Below, piece after piece: positions 43,049-49,495 of a stretch of 49,495 nucleotides of DNA. The position numbers were made by a program, and so were the translations under genes. Below the pieces are notes generated by a model, which saw only the letters and a program-made list of their open reading frames with translations, was not told the origin of the DNA and searched no databases. The DNA lies in NCBI RefSeq assembly GCF_014596465.1, contig NZ_MECK01000323.1, positions 1 through 49,495 of the forward strand, given 5' to 3'. Numbering within the stretch: the stretch's first letter is position 1; every line of letters starts with the position of its first letter. Source of the stretch: Streptomyces sp. CBMA123. GTDB taxonomy: Bacteria > Actinomycetota > Actinomycetes > Streptomycetales > Streptomycetaceae.

Positions 43049-44029
43049 ATGGCGACGGTGCTGTTCAGCGGCGGCGAGGTGCGGGACCTCCATGACACCG
43101 TGGCCGCCGAGTTCGCGCCGCACAAGCTGCGGGTGCGCGAAGTCCCGGCGGCCGGCGGCGGCCGATTCGTCCGGCACTGGCAGGGTGACGTATCGGTCTA
43201 CGAACTGGGCTACGGCGCGGACGTCGACGTCGTCCCCGGTGAGCTGACCGACTTCTACAGCCTCCAGATCCCACTGGCCGGTTCCGGCCTGGTGACCGTG
43301 GACGGCCGTCCGCTGTCCACGCCGTTCAGCATCGCCGGGCCGGGCCAGCACCTCGCCATGGACTGGGGCCGGGACTGCGTGAACACCGTCCTGCTGATCG
43401 CCCGCCAGGCCGTGGACCGGGCCGTGGCCGTCCGCCGGGGCGAGCCCGGCGAACAGGCCGTCCGCTTCGACCCGGCCCTGGAGCGGGAGTCCGCCGCCAT
43501 GGCCGACTGGCTGGACCTCGCCCGCGCCTACGCGCGGGCCGCCGGCGGGGAGTTGTTCGCCCGCTCGCCGCTCGCCCGGCAGCACCACGAACAGCTGCTG
43601 CTGCACGGCCTGTTGGACATCCAACCGCACAACCTGGGGCGCGCTCCCGCCGTGGTCGCCGCACCGGCCGCGGTGCGCCGGGCCGTCACCTTCTGCGCCG
43701 AGCACGCCCACGAGCCGATCTCGGTCGCGGACATCGCCCAGGCCGCAAGGGTGAGCCTGCCCAGCCTGCGCCGGGGCTTCCGCATCCACCTGGGCACCAC
43801 ACCGCTCGCCCATCTGCGCCGCGTCCGGCTGGACCACGCCCACCATGACCTGTTCGCCGCCGCCCGCGGTGGATCCGCCGCGACGGTCACCCAGGTCGCA
43901 CTGCGCTGGGGCTTCGCCCACCTGGGCCGCTTCTCCCAGGAGTACCGGAAGGCCTACGGGCGGCTGCCCTCCGAGGTCCTGACCGGAGGCTGTCCGGAAA
44001 ACGCGTTCGGAAGCGAGCGAACCGGATAG
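43049..44029 (+). CDS. AraC-family transcriptional regulator
   Basis: 326 residues from ATG 43049 (GTG 43037 is possible). The N-terminal approximately 210 residues are an AraC_binding_2-type ligand domain (DFYSLQIPLAGSGLVTVDGRPLSTPFSIAGPGQHLAMDW). The C-terminal approximately 100 residues hold the two helix-turn-helix motifs: EPISVADIAQAARVSLPSLRRGFRIHLGTTPLAHLRRVRLDHA and VTQVALRWGFAHLGRFSQEYRKAYGRLPSEVL. This group often regulates degradation of aromatic compounds or alkanes. No obvious catabolic target sits immediately beside it; the tyrosinase is convergent. Confidence 0.9.
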   Translation: MATVLFSGGEVRDLHDTVAAEFAPHKLRVREVPAAGGGRFVRHWQGDVSVYELGYGADVDVVPGELTDFYSLQIPLAGSGLVTVDGRPLSTPFSIAGPGQHLAMDWGRDCVNTVLLIARQAVDRAVAVRRGEPGEQAVRFDPALERESAAMADWLDLARAYARAAGGELFARSPLARQHHEQLLLHGLLDIQPHNLGRAPAVVAAPAAVRRAVTFCAEHAHEPISVADIAQAARVSLPSLRRGFRIHLGTTPLAHLRRVRLDHAHHDLFAAARGGSAATVTQVALRWGFAHLGRFSQEYRKAYGRLPSEVLTGGCPENAFGSERTG

Positions 44030-44343
44030 CCGCGCCCGCCGGGCTGCCGCACACTGGGCGGGTATCACGGGGGAGGCCGCCCCGCCCGCGCGACGCCGGG
44101 CGCGGTGCGAGCGGCCGGGCACCGGGACGGGGCAGCTGAATTGAGCCGGGGTGCCCCGTCCCGACCGTGTACCGTCCGTCCGGACGGTGGCCTGACCGGC
44201 GGGCGGACCGGCCAGACCAACGGCGTCCGGCAGCTCGGCCTCACCAGCTTCCAGCCGGCCCGCTTCGTCTGTCCGCAGAAGAGCCGCGCCGCCGGATCCC
44301 CCTCGGGTGACCGGCGGCGCGGCTCGGGTCCGGCCGCGAGACG
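44030..44343. other. intergenic stretch between AraC and tyrosinase genes
   Basis: 314 bases with no supportable gene. The only structure I see is the terminator at 44281-44325. Confidence 0.6.
44281..44325. terminator. bidirectional terminator
   Basis: Perfect 15-bp stem (44281-44295 with 44311-44325) and 15-nt loop between the convergent araC-type and tyrosinase genes. Confidence 0.8.
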
Positions 44344-45858
44344 CTACGGCTGGGCTTCCCCCACCAGCAGCCGCGCGTTGACGGTGGGGTTGCCCGCCTG
44401 CGAGAGCGGGAAGGCCGTGCCGATCTCCCCGGAGTGGCCGGGGACGTCGATCCGCACGGAGAGTGTCCGGTCGACGAGCCGGTCCTGCGGCATCCGGAAG
44501 TCGAGGTTGATGATGCCGTGTTGCCTGCACGTCTCACAGCGCTGCGGGTCGTTCGGCTGGAAGAAGAACCGCTTGGCGATCGGCTCGCCGTCGGCGAGCA
44601 GGGTCACGATGAAGGACCCCGGAATGTTCAGCCGGTTGATCCCCTTCACCCGTACCGAGACCGGGTCGCTGCTCCGGAAGGAGAAGGTGCGGGCGGCGTC
44701 GATGCTTCCGGTCAGGTTCTCCATGGCGCCGGCCATACCGCCCTCCATGGCGCTGGGGAGGTCAAGCCGGTCGTACGAGATGTCGGTGGCGATGGTCTGG
44801 TCGGGGGTCGAAGTGAACGGCGGGAGGGGCGCTTTGAGCCAGGTGTCGTCCTGCCCGGCCAGTCTGGTGCGGAATCCGTCGAGGGTGGTGGCGGCGGCGC
44901 GGGTCTGCCAGCTCAGCCAGAGCCGGTCGATGTTGCAGTGGAAGAACCAGAAGACGGGGTCGAAGGCGGACACCTCCTGGATGCCCATCGTCTCCCCGGT
45001 CGATCCGTGGCCGTTGTCGTGGGCCTGGATCGAGAAGTCCTGGTAACCGTTGGTGTTGTACGCGCCCCAGAGTGACTGGACCATCGAGGTCGCGATCTCC
45101 TCCAGGACCGAGTAGTCCTGGATGTTCTGGGTGATCTCGGCCGCCGAGTAGCGCTTGGTCGTGTACGGGAAGAACTTGGTCACGGGCGGATGCACGGTGG
45201 CGCCGGGGTCGGCCGGCAGGACGTACTGGTCGAACGGCGGGTGCTGCAACCGGTCCGGCAGCGGGGTCGAGATGTCCCAGTAGGGGAGCGTCACGTCCTG
45301 GCAGCCCGGGACGGAGCGCAGCGCGTCCTCGAACTCCCGCAGGTACACGCGGTGCCACGGGTTGAAGCGGTCCTCGTGGTGCAGGCACCAGGCCTTCGGG
45401 AGACCGTGCTGCCCGGCCAGGGTGAAGTAGCCGTCCGGTGCTGTGGTGTCGCGGGCCATGACGCCGTTGAACGCCGTTGTCAGGAGGGCGAATTCGGCGT
45501 CGGTGAGGGTCGTGACGTCCTTGCGCAGCCGGGTGGCCGCCGCCCCGGCCGGTGGCGGAACGACCGGGGTCGGCGCCGTACCGATCGGGTACCCGGCGAG
45601 GATCCAGTTCTTGAACGTCTGCCAGCGGTTGGCGCTCCACTTCCCCGCCGCGTCCGGCGGCATGTCCGCGTTCGGCGGCGAGGTGTGGGCGAGGATCGAG
45701 AACGCGTTCTGCTTGACCCCGTCGTACGTGCCGAGCTCGATGCCCTTGGCGGCCATGTGCGCGATGTCGTCGGGGCGGAAGTAGGTGCTGATGTCCGCGA
45801 GGTACGTCGGCGCCGCGACGATCGGATCACCGTTCGGGCTGGCCGGGGGTGTGCTCAT
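44344..45858 (-). CDS. type-3 copper tyrosinase/polyphenol oxidase with extra N-terminal domain
   Basis: 504 residues from ATG 45858 (GGAGGA five bases upstream). CuA ligands are candidate His151, His160 and His169 (WCLHHEDRFNPWHRVYLREFE); CuB ligands His280, His284 and His307 (AHDNGHG; DPVFWFFHCNIDRLW). Cys158-x-His160 matches the Cys-His thioether motif of fungal tyrosinases and haemocyanins, which streptomycete MelC2 lacks. Residues about 20-92 (FRPDDIAHMAAKGIELGTYDGVKQNAFSI...FKNWILAGYP) form an additional helical domain. Residues about 350-504 form a C-terminal beta domain that may shield the site as in plant enzymes. There is no MelC1-type copper chaperone gene nearby and no signal peptide. 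Confidence 0.9.
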   Translation of the reverse strand: MSTPPASPNGDPIVAAPTYLADISTYFRPDDIAHMAAKGIELGTYDGVKQNAFSILAHTSPPNADMPPDAAGKWSANRWQTFKNWILAGYPIGTAPTPVVPPPAGAAATRLRKDVTTLTDAEFALLTTAFNGVMARDTTAPDGYFTLAGQHGLPKAWCLHHEDRFNPWHRVYLREFEDALRSVPGCQDVTLPYWDISTPLPDRLQHPPFDQYVLPADPGATVHPPVTKFFPYTTKRYSAAEITQNIQDYSVLEEIATSMVQSLWGAYNTNGYQDFSIQAHDNGHGSTGETMGIQEVSAFDPVFWFFHCNIDRLWLSWQTRAAATTLDGFRTRLAGQDDTWLKAPLPPFTSTPDQTIATDISYDRLDLPSAMEGGMAGAMENLTGSIDAARTFSFRSSDPVSVRVKGINRLNIPGSFIVTLLADGEPIAKRFFFQPNDPQRCETCRQHGIINLDFRMPQDRLVDRTLSVRIDVPGHSGEIGTAFPLSQAGNPTVNARLLVGEAQP

Positions 45859-46054
45859 GGGTCCTCCGCTGGGCTCGGGGCAGGGGGAGTTCGGTCGTAC
45901 AGGGAGCATTTGCGGTTGCGAGTATGCGGTGCGGCAAAGGCCTCCATACGATCGACACGGGCCCGTGCTCGGAGAATCGTCGTGCGGGAGCCGAATTCCT
46001 GCGGACGGTCAGACGCGGGTGAGGCCATTCGGGTGCCGTGGGCGGCGGCGCACC

Positions 46055-47119
46055 CTACCGGTGGGTGTCGAACCTCAGGTCGCCCCTGGTGACCTTGCGG
46101 ATGTGGTCACCGGCGAGCAGGTCGTGCGGGTAGCCGAGGGGGAAGGCGCTGGCCTCGGCGAGGCGGGCCAGGTGGGAGTCGGCGAGGTCGACGTCCAGGG
46201 CGCCGAGGTTCTCCAGCAGCTGCGCGGGGGTGCGGGCGCCGATGATCGGCGCCGTCACGGCCGGGTTCTGCAGGGTCCAGGCCAGGGCGACCTGGGCGGG
46301 GGTGCGGCCCACGTCCTGCGCGACCTCCCGTACGGCCTCGGCGATGGCCAGGTTGCGGTCGGTGACGGCGCCCAGGGCTTGGTTGGCGGCCCGTCGGGCG
46401 CTGTCGCCGGAGCCGGTCTCCGGCGCCCCCGGTTCCTCGCGGCGGTACTTGCCGGTGAGCACCCCGCCGGCCAGCGGGGAGAAGGGGACCACGCCCAGGC
46501 CCATCTCCCGGGCCATCGGAATCAGGTCACGCTCCCCGGTGCGTTCGACCAGGTTGTACTCGATCTGCAGCGCGACCAGCGGTGACCAGCCGCGCAGGTC
46601 GGCGATCGTCTGCATCCGGGACACCTGCCAGGCCGGGGCGCTGGAGATCGCCACGTACAGCACCTTGCCGAGCCGGACCAGGTCGTCCATGCCGCGCAGG
46701 ACCTCCTCGACCGGGGTGGTGGAGTCCCACACGTGCAGGTAGAGCAGGTCGAGGTAGTCGGTGCGCAGCCGGCGCAGGCTGGCCTCCACCGACGCGGTGA
46801 GGGCCTTGCGGTGGGCGCCCCCGGAGTTCGGGTCGCCGGGGCGGCGCAGCGTCGAGTACTTGGTGGCCAGCACCAGCCGCTCGCGGTCGCCGTGGGCGAA
46901 CTCGCCGAGCAGGCGCTCGGAGCTGCCGTCGGTGTAGGTGTCGGCGGTGTCGATGAAGTTGCCGCCGCGCTCGACGTAGTGGTCGAACAGCTTGCGTGCC
47001 TCGTCCCGTTCGGCGCCCCAGCCCCATTCGGTGCCGAAGGTGGCCGCGCCCAGGGCCAGGGGTGAGACCCGCAGTCCGGAGCGGCCCAGCAGCCGGTAGG
47101 TGTCGAGGGTGAGCGACAT
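46055..47119 (-). CDS. aldo/keto reductase
   Basis: 354 residues from ATG 47119 (AGGAGGA five bases upstream). TIM-barrel AKR of the AKR11/12-like group: GLRVSPLALGAATFGTEWGWG, catalytic Asp58 and Tyr63 in NFIDTADTYTDGSSE, Lys in LVLATKYS, and His in YLDLLYLHVWD. The NADP-binding end is APIIGARTPAQLLENLGAL. Reduces aldehydes or ketones with NADPH; substrate unknown. Divergent from the XRE/MmyB-type regulator, with a 30-bp inverted repeat between them. Confidence 0.93.
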   Translation of the reverse strand: MSLTLDTYRLLGRSGLRVSPLALGAATFGTEWGWGAERDEARKLFDHYVERGGNFIDTADTYTDGSSERLLGEFAHGDRERLVLATKYSTLRRPGDPNSGGAHRKALTASVEASLRRLRTDYLDLLYLHVWDSTTPVEEVLRGMDDLVRLGKVLYVAISSAPAWQVSRMQTIADLRGWSPLVALQIEYNLVERTGERDLIPMAREMGLGVVPFSPLAGGVLTGKYRREEPGAPETGSGDSARRAANQALGAVTDRNLAIAEAVREVAQDVGRTPAQVALAWTLQNPAVTAPIIGARTPAQLLENLGALDVDLADSHLARLAEASAFPLGYPHDLLAGDHIRKVTRGDLRFDTHR

Positions 47120-47197
47120 CAGGTCCTCCTGTGATTCGTCGGCCGCCGGTCGTCCGGCGTCGGGAACCAGCCTGCGACCCCGGCGGATCGGGGGTAA

Positions 47198-47227
47198 GGG
47201 ACGGCCGTTCCTGGGAACGCCCGTCCC
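47198..47227. promoter_or_regulatory. inverted repeat between aldo/keto reductase and XRE regulator
   Basis: 14-bp arms 47198-47211 and 47214-47227 with one mismatch and a 2-nt centre (GGGACGGCCGTTCC / GGAACGCCCGTCCC). It lies 21 bp before the regulator ATG. Probable operator of the regulator, covering both divergent promoters. Confidence 0.6.
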
Positions 47228-47248
47228 AGCCTCGCTGTTGGACCGGGC

Positions 47249-48085
47249 ATGATGACCTCTACCGTGGACGCGACCCAGGAGCTGGCCGCCTTCCTGCGGA
47301 GCCGACGCGAACGCCTCGACCCGCGAGACCTCGAACTGCCCTCGCGGCGGCAGTTCCGGCGCACCCCCGGCCTGCGCCGGGAGGAGGTCGCCGAACTGGC
47401 CGGGATCAGCGCCGACTACCTCGTGCGGCTGGAACAGGGCCGGGGCCCGCGCCCCTCGGCGGAGGTGGTGGACGCGCTCGCCCGGGCGCTGCGGCTGAGC
47501 CCGGACGAGCGCGGCTACCTGTTCGACCTGTCCCGTCAGCGTCGCCCGCGCACCGCCGACCAGCCCGCCGCCACCGCACCGCCGGAGCTGGCCAGGCTGG
47601 TCGCCGACCTGTCGCCGCAGCCCGCGATGGTGCTGAACCACCGCTTCGACATCCTGGCCTGGAACGGTGAAATGGCCGCACTGCTACCGGACTTCGACAC
47701 CCTGCCGCCCGCGCGGCGCAACGCGATGTGGCTGTGCCTGGCGCACCCGGCGATGCTCGGGTTCTACGCCGACCGCGAGCACACCGTGCGGGACGGCGTC
47801 GCCCATCTGCGGGCCGCCTGGGCGGCGCACCCGGAGGACCGGGCGCTGACCGGCCTGATCGCCGAACTCGCGTCTGGTGATGAGGAGTTCGCACGCCTGT
47901 GGGCGGAGCGGGACGTCCGGGTCAACGGCCGCGGCAGCAAGGTGCTGCGACACCCCGAGGCCGGGGAGATCACCGTGCGGTTCGAGGTGCTGGTGCCGCT
48001 TCAGGACCCGGACCAGCGGGTGCTGGTCTACCGCCCTGCGGACGAGGCGAGCCGGACGGCACTGGACCGGCTGTGCGCGCGGTGA
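47249..48085 (+). CDS. XRE-family regulator with MmyB-like ligand domain
   Basis: 278 residues from ATG 47249 (ATG 47252 adjoins). Residues about 8-80 are the XRE helix-turn-helix (LAAFLRSRRERLDPRDLELPSRRQFRRTPGLRREEVAELAGISADYLVRLEQGRGPRPS). Residues about 105-270 are the MmyB-like PAS-type ligand pocket (PAMVLNHRFDILAWNGEMAALLPDF, RNAMWLCLAHPAMLGFY). Such proteins typically control a divergent oxidoreductase, as here with the aldo/keto reductase. Its 3' end overlaps the oppositely oriented deacetylase gene by 116 bp. Confidence 0.93.
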   Translation: MMTSTVDATQELAAFLRSRRERLDPRDLELPSRRQFRRTPGLRREEVAELAGISADYLVRLEQGRGPRPSAEVVDALARALRLSPDERGYLFDLSRQRRPRTADQPAATAPPELARLVADLSPQPAMVLNHRFDILAWNGEMAALLPDFDTLPPARRNAMWLCLAHPAMLGFYADREHTVRDGVAHLRAAWAAHPEDRALTGLIAELASGDEEFARLWAERDVRVNGRGSKVLRHPEAGEITVRFEVLVPLQDPDQRVLVYRPADEASRTALDRLCAR

Positions 48086-48803
48086 CGCCGTGCTCGCGCA
48101 GCGGGCCGACCTGCCAGCCCTGGGCGGCGCAGTGGTCGAGGAGCTGGGGCAGGGCGCCGAGGGCGGACCGCCAGGCGGCGGGGGCGGAGGTGCAGTCGGA
48201 GTCGTGCAGCAGCACCGTGCCACCGCCGTACAGGTCGGCGGTGACGGTGCGGTGGACGGTGTCGGGGGTGGCGCGGCTGGTCCAGTCCTCGCCCCAGCTC
48301 GTCCACAGCACGGGGGTGAGACCGAGGCGGCGGGCGGACAGGTGGGCGGCGGTGCTCATGACGCCGTACGGGGGCCGGAACCACTGCGGTGCGCGGCCGC
48401 TCAGCTCCGCGATGGTGTCGCGGGCGCGGCGCAGGTCCTGGTGGGTGGCCAGGGGGCCGCGCAGCAGCAGCGGGCGGTGCGCCCAGCCGTGGACGGCGAT
48501 CTCGTGGCCGGCGTCGGCGATCTCCCGCACCAGGGCGGGCGTCCGCTCGGCCATCGAGCCGAGCAGGAAGAAGGTGGCCCGTACGTCGTACTTCTGCAGG
48601 AGCGTCAGGAAGGAGGGCGTGGAGTACGGGTCCGGGCCGTCGTCGAAGGTGAGGGCGATGTGGTCGGGGCGGCCCGTCCCGGCGAGGCGGGGCAGCAGGC
48701 GGTTGCGCAGCGGCCCGTAGGTGGAGAGCACGGGGGCCGCGTGGGCGGCGGTGACGGCGGCAGCGGCGGTGGCGCCGAGGCGCAGCAGGGTGCGGGGCTT
48801 CAT
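47970..48803 (-). CDS. polysaccharide deacetylase (NodB-type, carbohydrate esterase 4)
   Basis: 277 residues from ATG 48803 (GAGG upstream). A short N-terminal hydrophobic stretch (MKPRTLLRLGATAAAAVTAAHAAPVLSTYG) acts as signal or anchor. NodB motifs: HIALTFDDGPDPYSTP (motif 1, Asp-Asp), HEIAVHGWAHRP (motif 2, H-x3-H), RPPYGVMS (motif 3), WTSWGEDWTSR (motif 4) and GGTVLLHDSD (motif 5). A metal-dependent deacetylase of cell-wall or other glycans is expected. The C-terminal approximately 35 residues (TARTAGPVPSGSPRPQGGRPAPAG) are low-complexity and are encoded opposite the end of the XRE gene. It starts 8 bp after the stop of the partial gene upstream. Confidence 0.93.
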   Translation of the reverse strand: MKPRTLLRLGATAAAAVTAAHAAPVLSTYGPLRNRLLPRLAGTGRPDHIALTFDDGPDPYSTPSFLTLLQKYDVRATFFLLGSMAERTPALVREIADAGHEIAVHGWAHRPLLLRGPLATHQDLRRARDTIAELSGRAPQWFRPPYGVMSTAAHLSARRLGLTPVLWTSWGEDWTSRATPDTVHRTVTADLYGGGTVLLHDSDCTSAPAAWRSALGALPQLLDHCAAQGWQVGPLREHGVTARTAGPVPSGSPRPQGGRPAPAGPGPEAAPAPRTAR

Positions 48804-48811
48804 GGCGGGCC

Positions 48812-49495
48812 TCAGGAAAGGGTGATGAGCGCGCCGAGGCGCGGCGGCCGGTGGGAGGTGAGCAGGCGCTTCAGGGTGTCGGCGAGGTCCGCCGGCTGGG
48901 CCTTGCCGCATTCGAGCAGGACGATCTGGCCGGGCTTCAGCTCGGGGGTGGTGGGGCTGCCGCAGGCGATCCGGGCGTCGGGGACGACCAGGTGCTCGTG
49001 GTGGAAGGCGGCCAGGCCGAGGTCCAGGGCGTCCAGGTGGCGGCTGGAGAGGAAGAAGTCGCTGGCCGCGCCGGTGGCCGAGCGCAGCGCGGTGGCCCCG
49101 GCGTCGAGGGAGCTGCGGCCGGTGACGATCCCGGTCTCGTACGGCGGGCCGTAGCCGGCATTGACCAGGGTGAGTCCGGCCCCGGCGAGGCGGCGGACCT
49201 CGGCGGGGTCGGCGGCGGCCTGGGCGGTGTCGACGGCGACGGCGGCGCCCGCGGCCGACAGCGCCTTGAGGGTGGCCGGGGGGAGGGCTTCGCCGCCGGG
49301 CGGGTGCACCACGAGGTAGGTCCGGCCGGTGTGCTCGGCGTCGATGGTGTCCAACCCGCCGTAGGCGACGGCCAGTTGGGTGCCGCCGGTGGCCAGCCAG
49401 ACGGTCGCGGCGAGCGCGGCGAGAGCGACGCCCAGCCGGCGGACGGGGCGGCGCGGGGCGGGGGCCGGCTGTCCGGGTACGGGCGTCGCGGGTGT
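48812..49495 (-). CDS. membrane-anchored protein beside the deacetylase, partial (5' end beyond the window)
   Basis: The frame is open to base 49495, so the start lies outside. The visible 227 residues have a Pro-rich cytoplasmic part, one membrane helix (RRLGVALAALAATVWLATGG) and an outer domain (TYLVVHPPGGEALPPATLKALSAAGAAVAVDTAQ ... SDFFLSSRHLDALDLGLAAFHHEHLVVPDARIACGSPTTPELKPGQIVLLE). I recognise no catalytic motifs. The order of strands and the tail (LADTLKRLLTSHRPPRLGALITL) faintly suggest a degenerate NodB-like barrel, so an inactive paralogue acting with the deacetylase is possible. They are separated by only 8 bp and probably form one operon. Confidence 0.7.
   Translation of the reverse strand, partial: TPATPVPGQPAPAPRRPVRRLGVALAALAATVWLATGGTQLAVAYGGLDTIDAEHTGRTYLVVHPPGGEALPPATLKALSAAGAAVAVDTAQAAADPAEVRRLAGAGLTLVNAGYGPPYETGIVTGRSSLDAGATALRSATGAASDFFLSSRHLDALDLGLAAFHHEHLVVPDARIACGSPTTPELKPGQIVLLECGKAQPADLADTLKRLLTSHRPPRLGALITLS

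Overview
The window is very GC-rich DNA with strong third-position G/C bias, frequent GTG starts, many one-component regulators and many secreted proteins. This points to a Streptomyces- or Kitasatospora-like actinomycete, in a chromosomal accessory or arm-type region. I saw no rRNA, tRNA, CRISPR array or intact mobile element. Decay is visible: a lactonase remnant, a shortened SHOCT gene, a shortened NmrA-like gene and a transposase stub.

Layout. 0-5.1 kb is a DevR/DevS (OsdR/OsdK-like) dormancy island: the end of a NarL-type regulator, an Acg-type nitroreductase, a haem-GAF sensor kinase of exactly DevS length with its haem ligands conserved, a zinc alcohol dehydrogenase and an XRE-PNPOx fusion. 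5.1-8.0 kb holds a lactonase remnant, an unrecognised 419-residue gene behind a perfect 28-bp palindrome, and a LysR regulator. 8.5-13.3 kb is an asparagine uptake and catabolism operon: leaderless GntR regulator, AnsP-like permease, asparaginase, aspartase. 13.5-17.5 kb has a quinone oxidoreductase, a secreted nuclease/phosphatase-fold protein and an MFS pump. 17.5-19.9 kb has a transposase stub, an aromatic-decarboxylase-like amidohydrolase, a shortened reductase and a divergent TetR with two operator-like repeats. 20.5-24.8 kb has a secreted PAF-acetylhydrolase-like lipase, a ricin-type lectin, a universal stress protein and a DHA2 exporter.

25.0-31.9 kb is the most system-like locus. A lipoprotein, membrane adaptor, ABC ATPase and ABC permease form a tightly overlapping operon (MacAB-like). 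Divergent to it lie an OmpR-type regulator and a sensor kinase. The kinase's outer domain has the same four-cysteine order as the lipoprotein, so lipoprotein, pump and sensor plausibly work as one envelope-stress unit.

32.1-49.5 kb is a mixed set: a secreted zincin-like protein, LysR with a divergent alpha/beta hydrolase, an uncharacterised protein, separate MASE1 and SpoIIE-phosphatase genes, an FBP-domain protein divergent from TetR, a YihY/BrkB-like protein, an AraC regulator, a tyrosinase with a fungal-like Cys-x-His motif and an extra N-terminal domain, an aldo/keto reductase divergent from an XRE/MmyB regulator, and a polysaccharide deacetylase next to a partial membrane-anchored gene running off the end.
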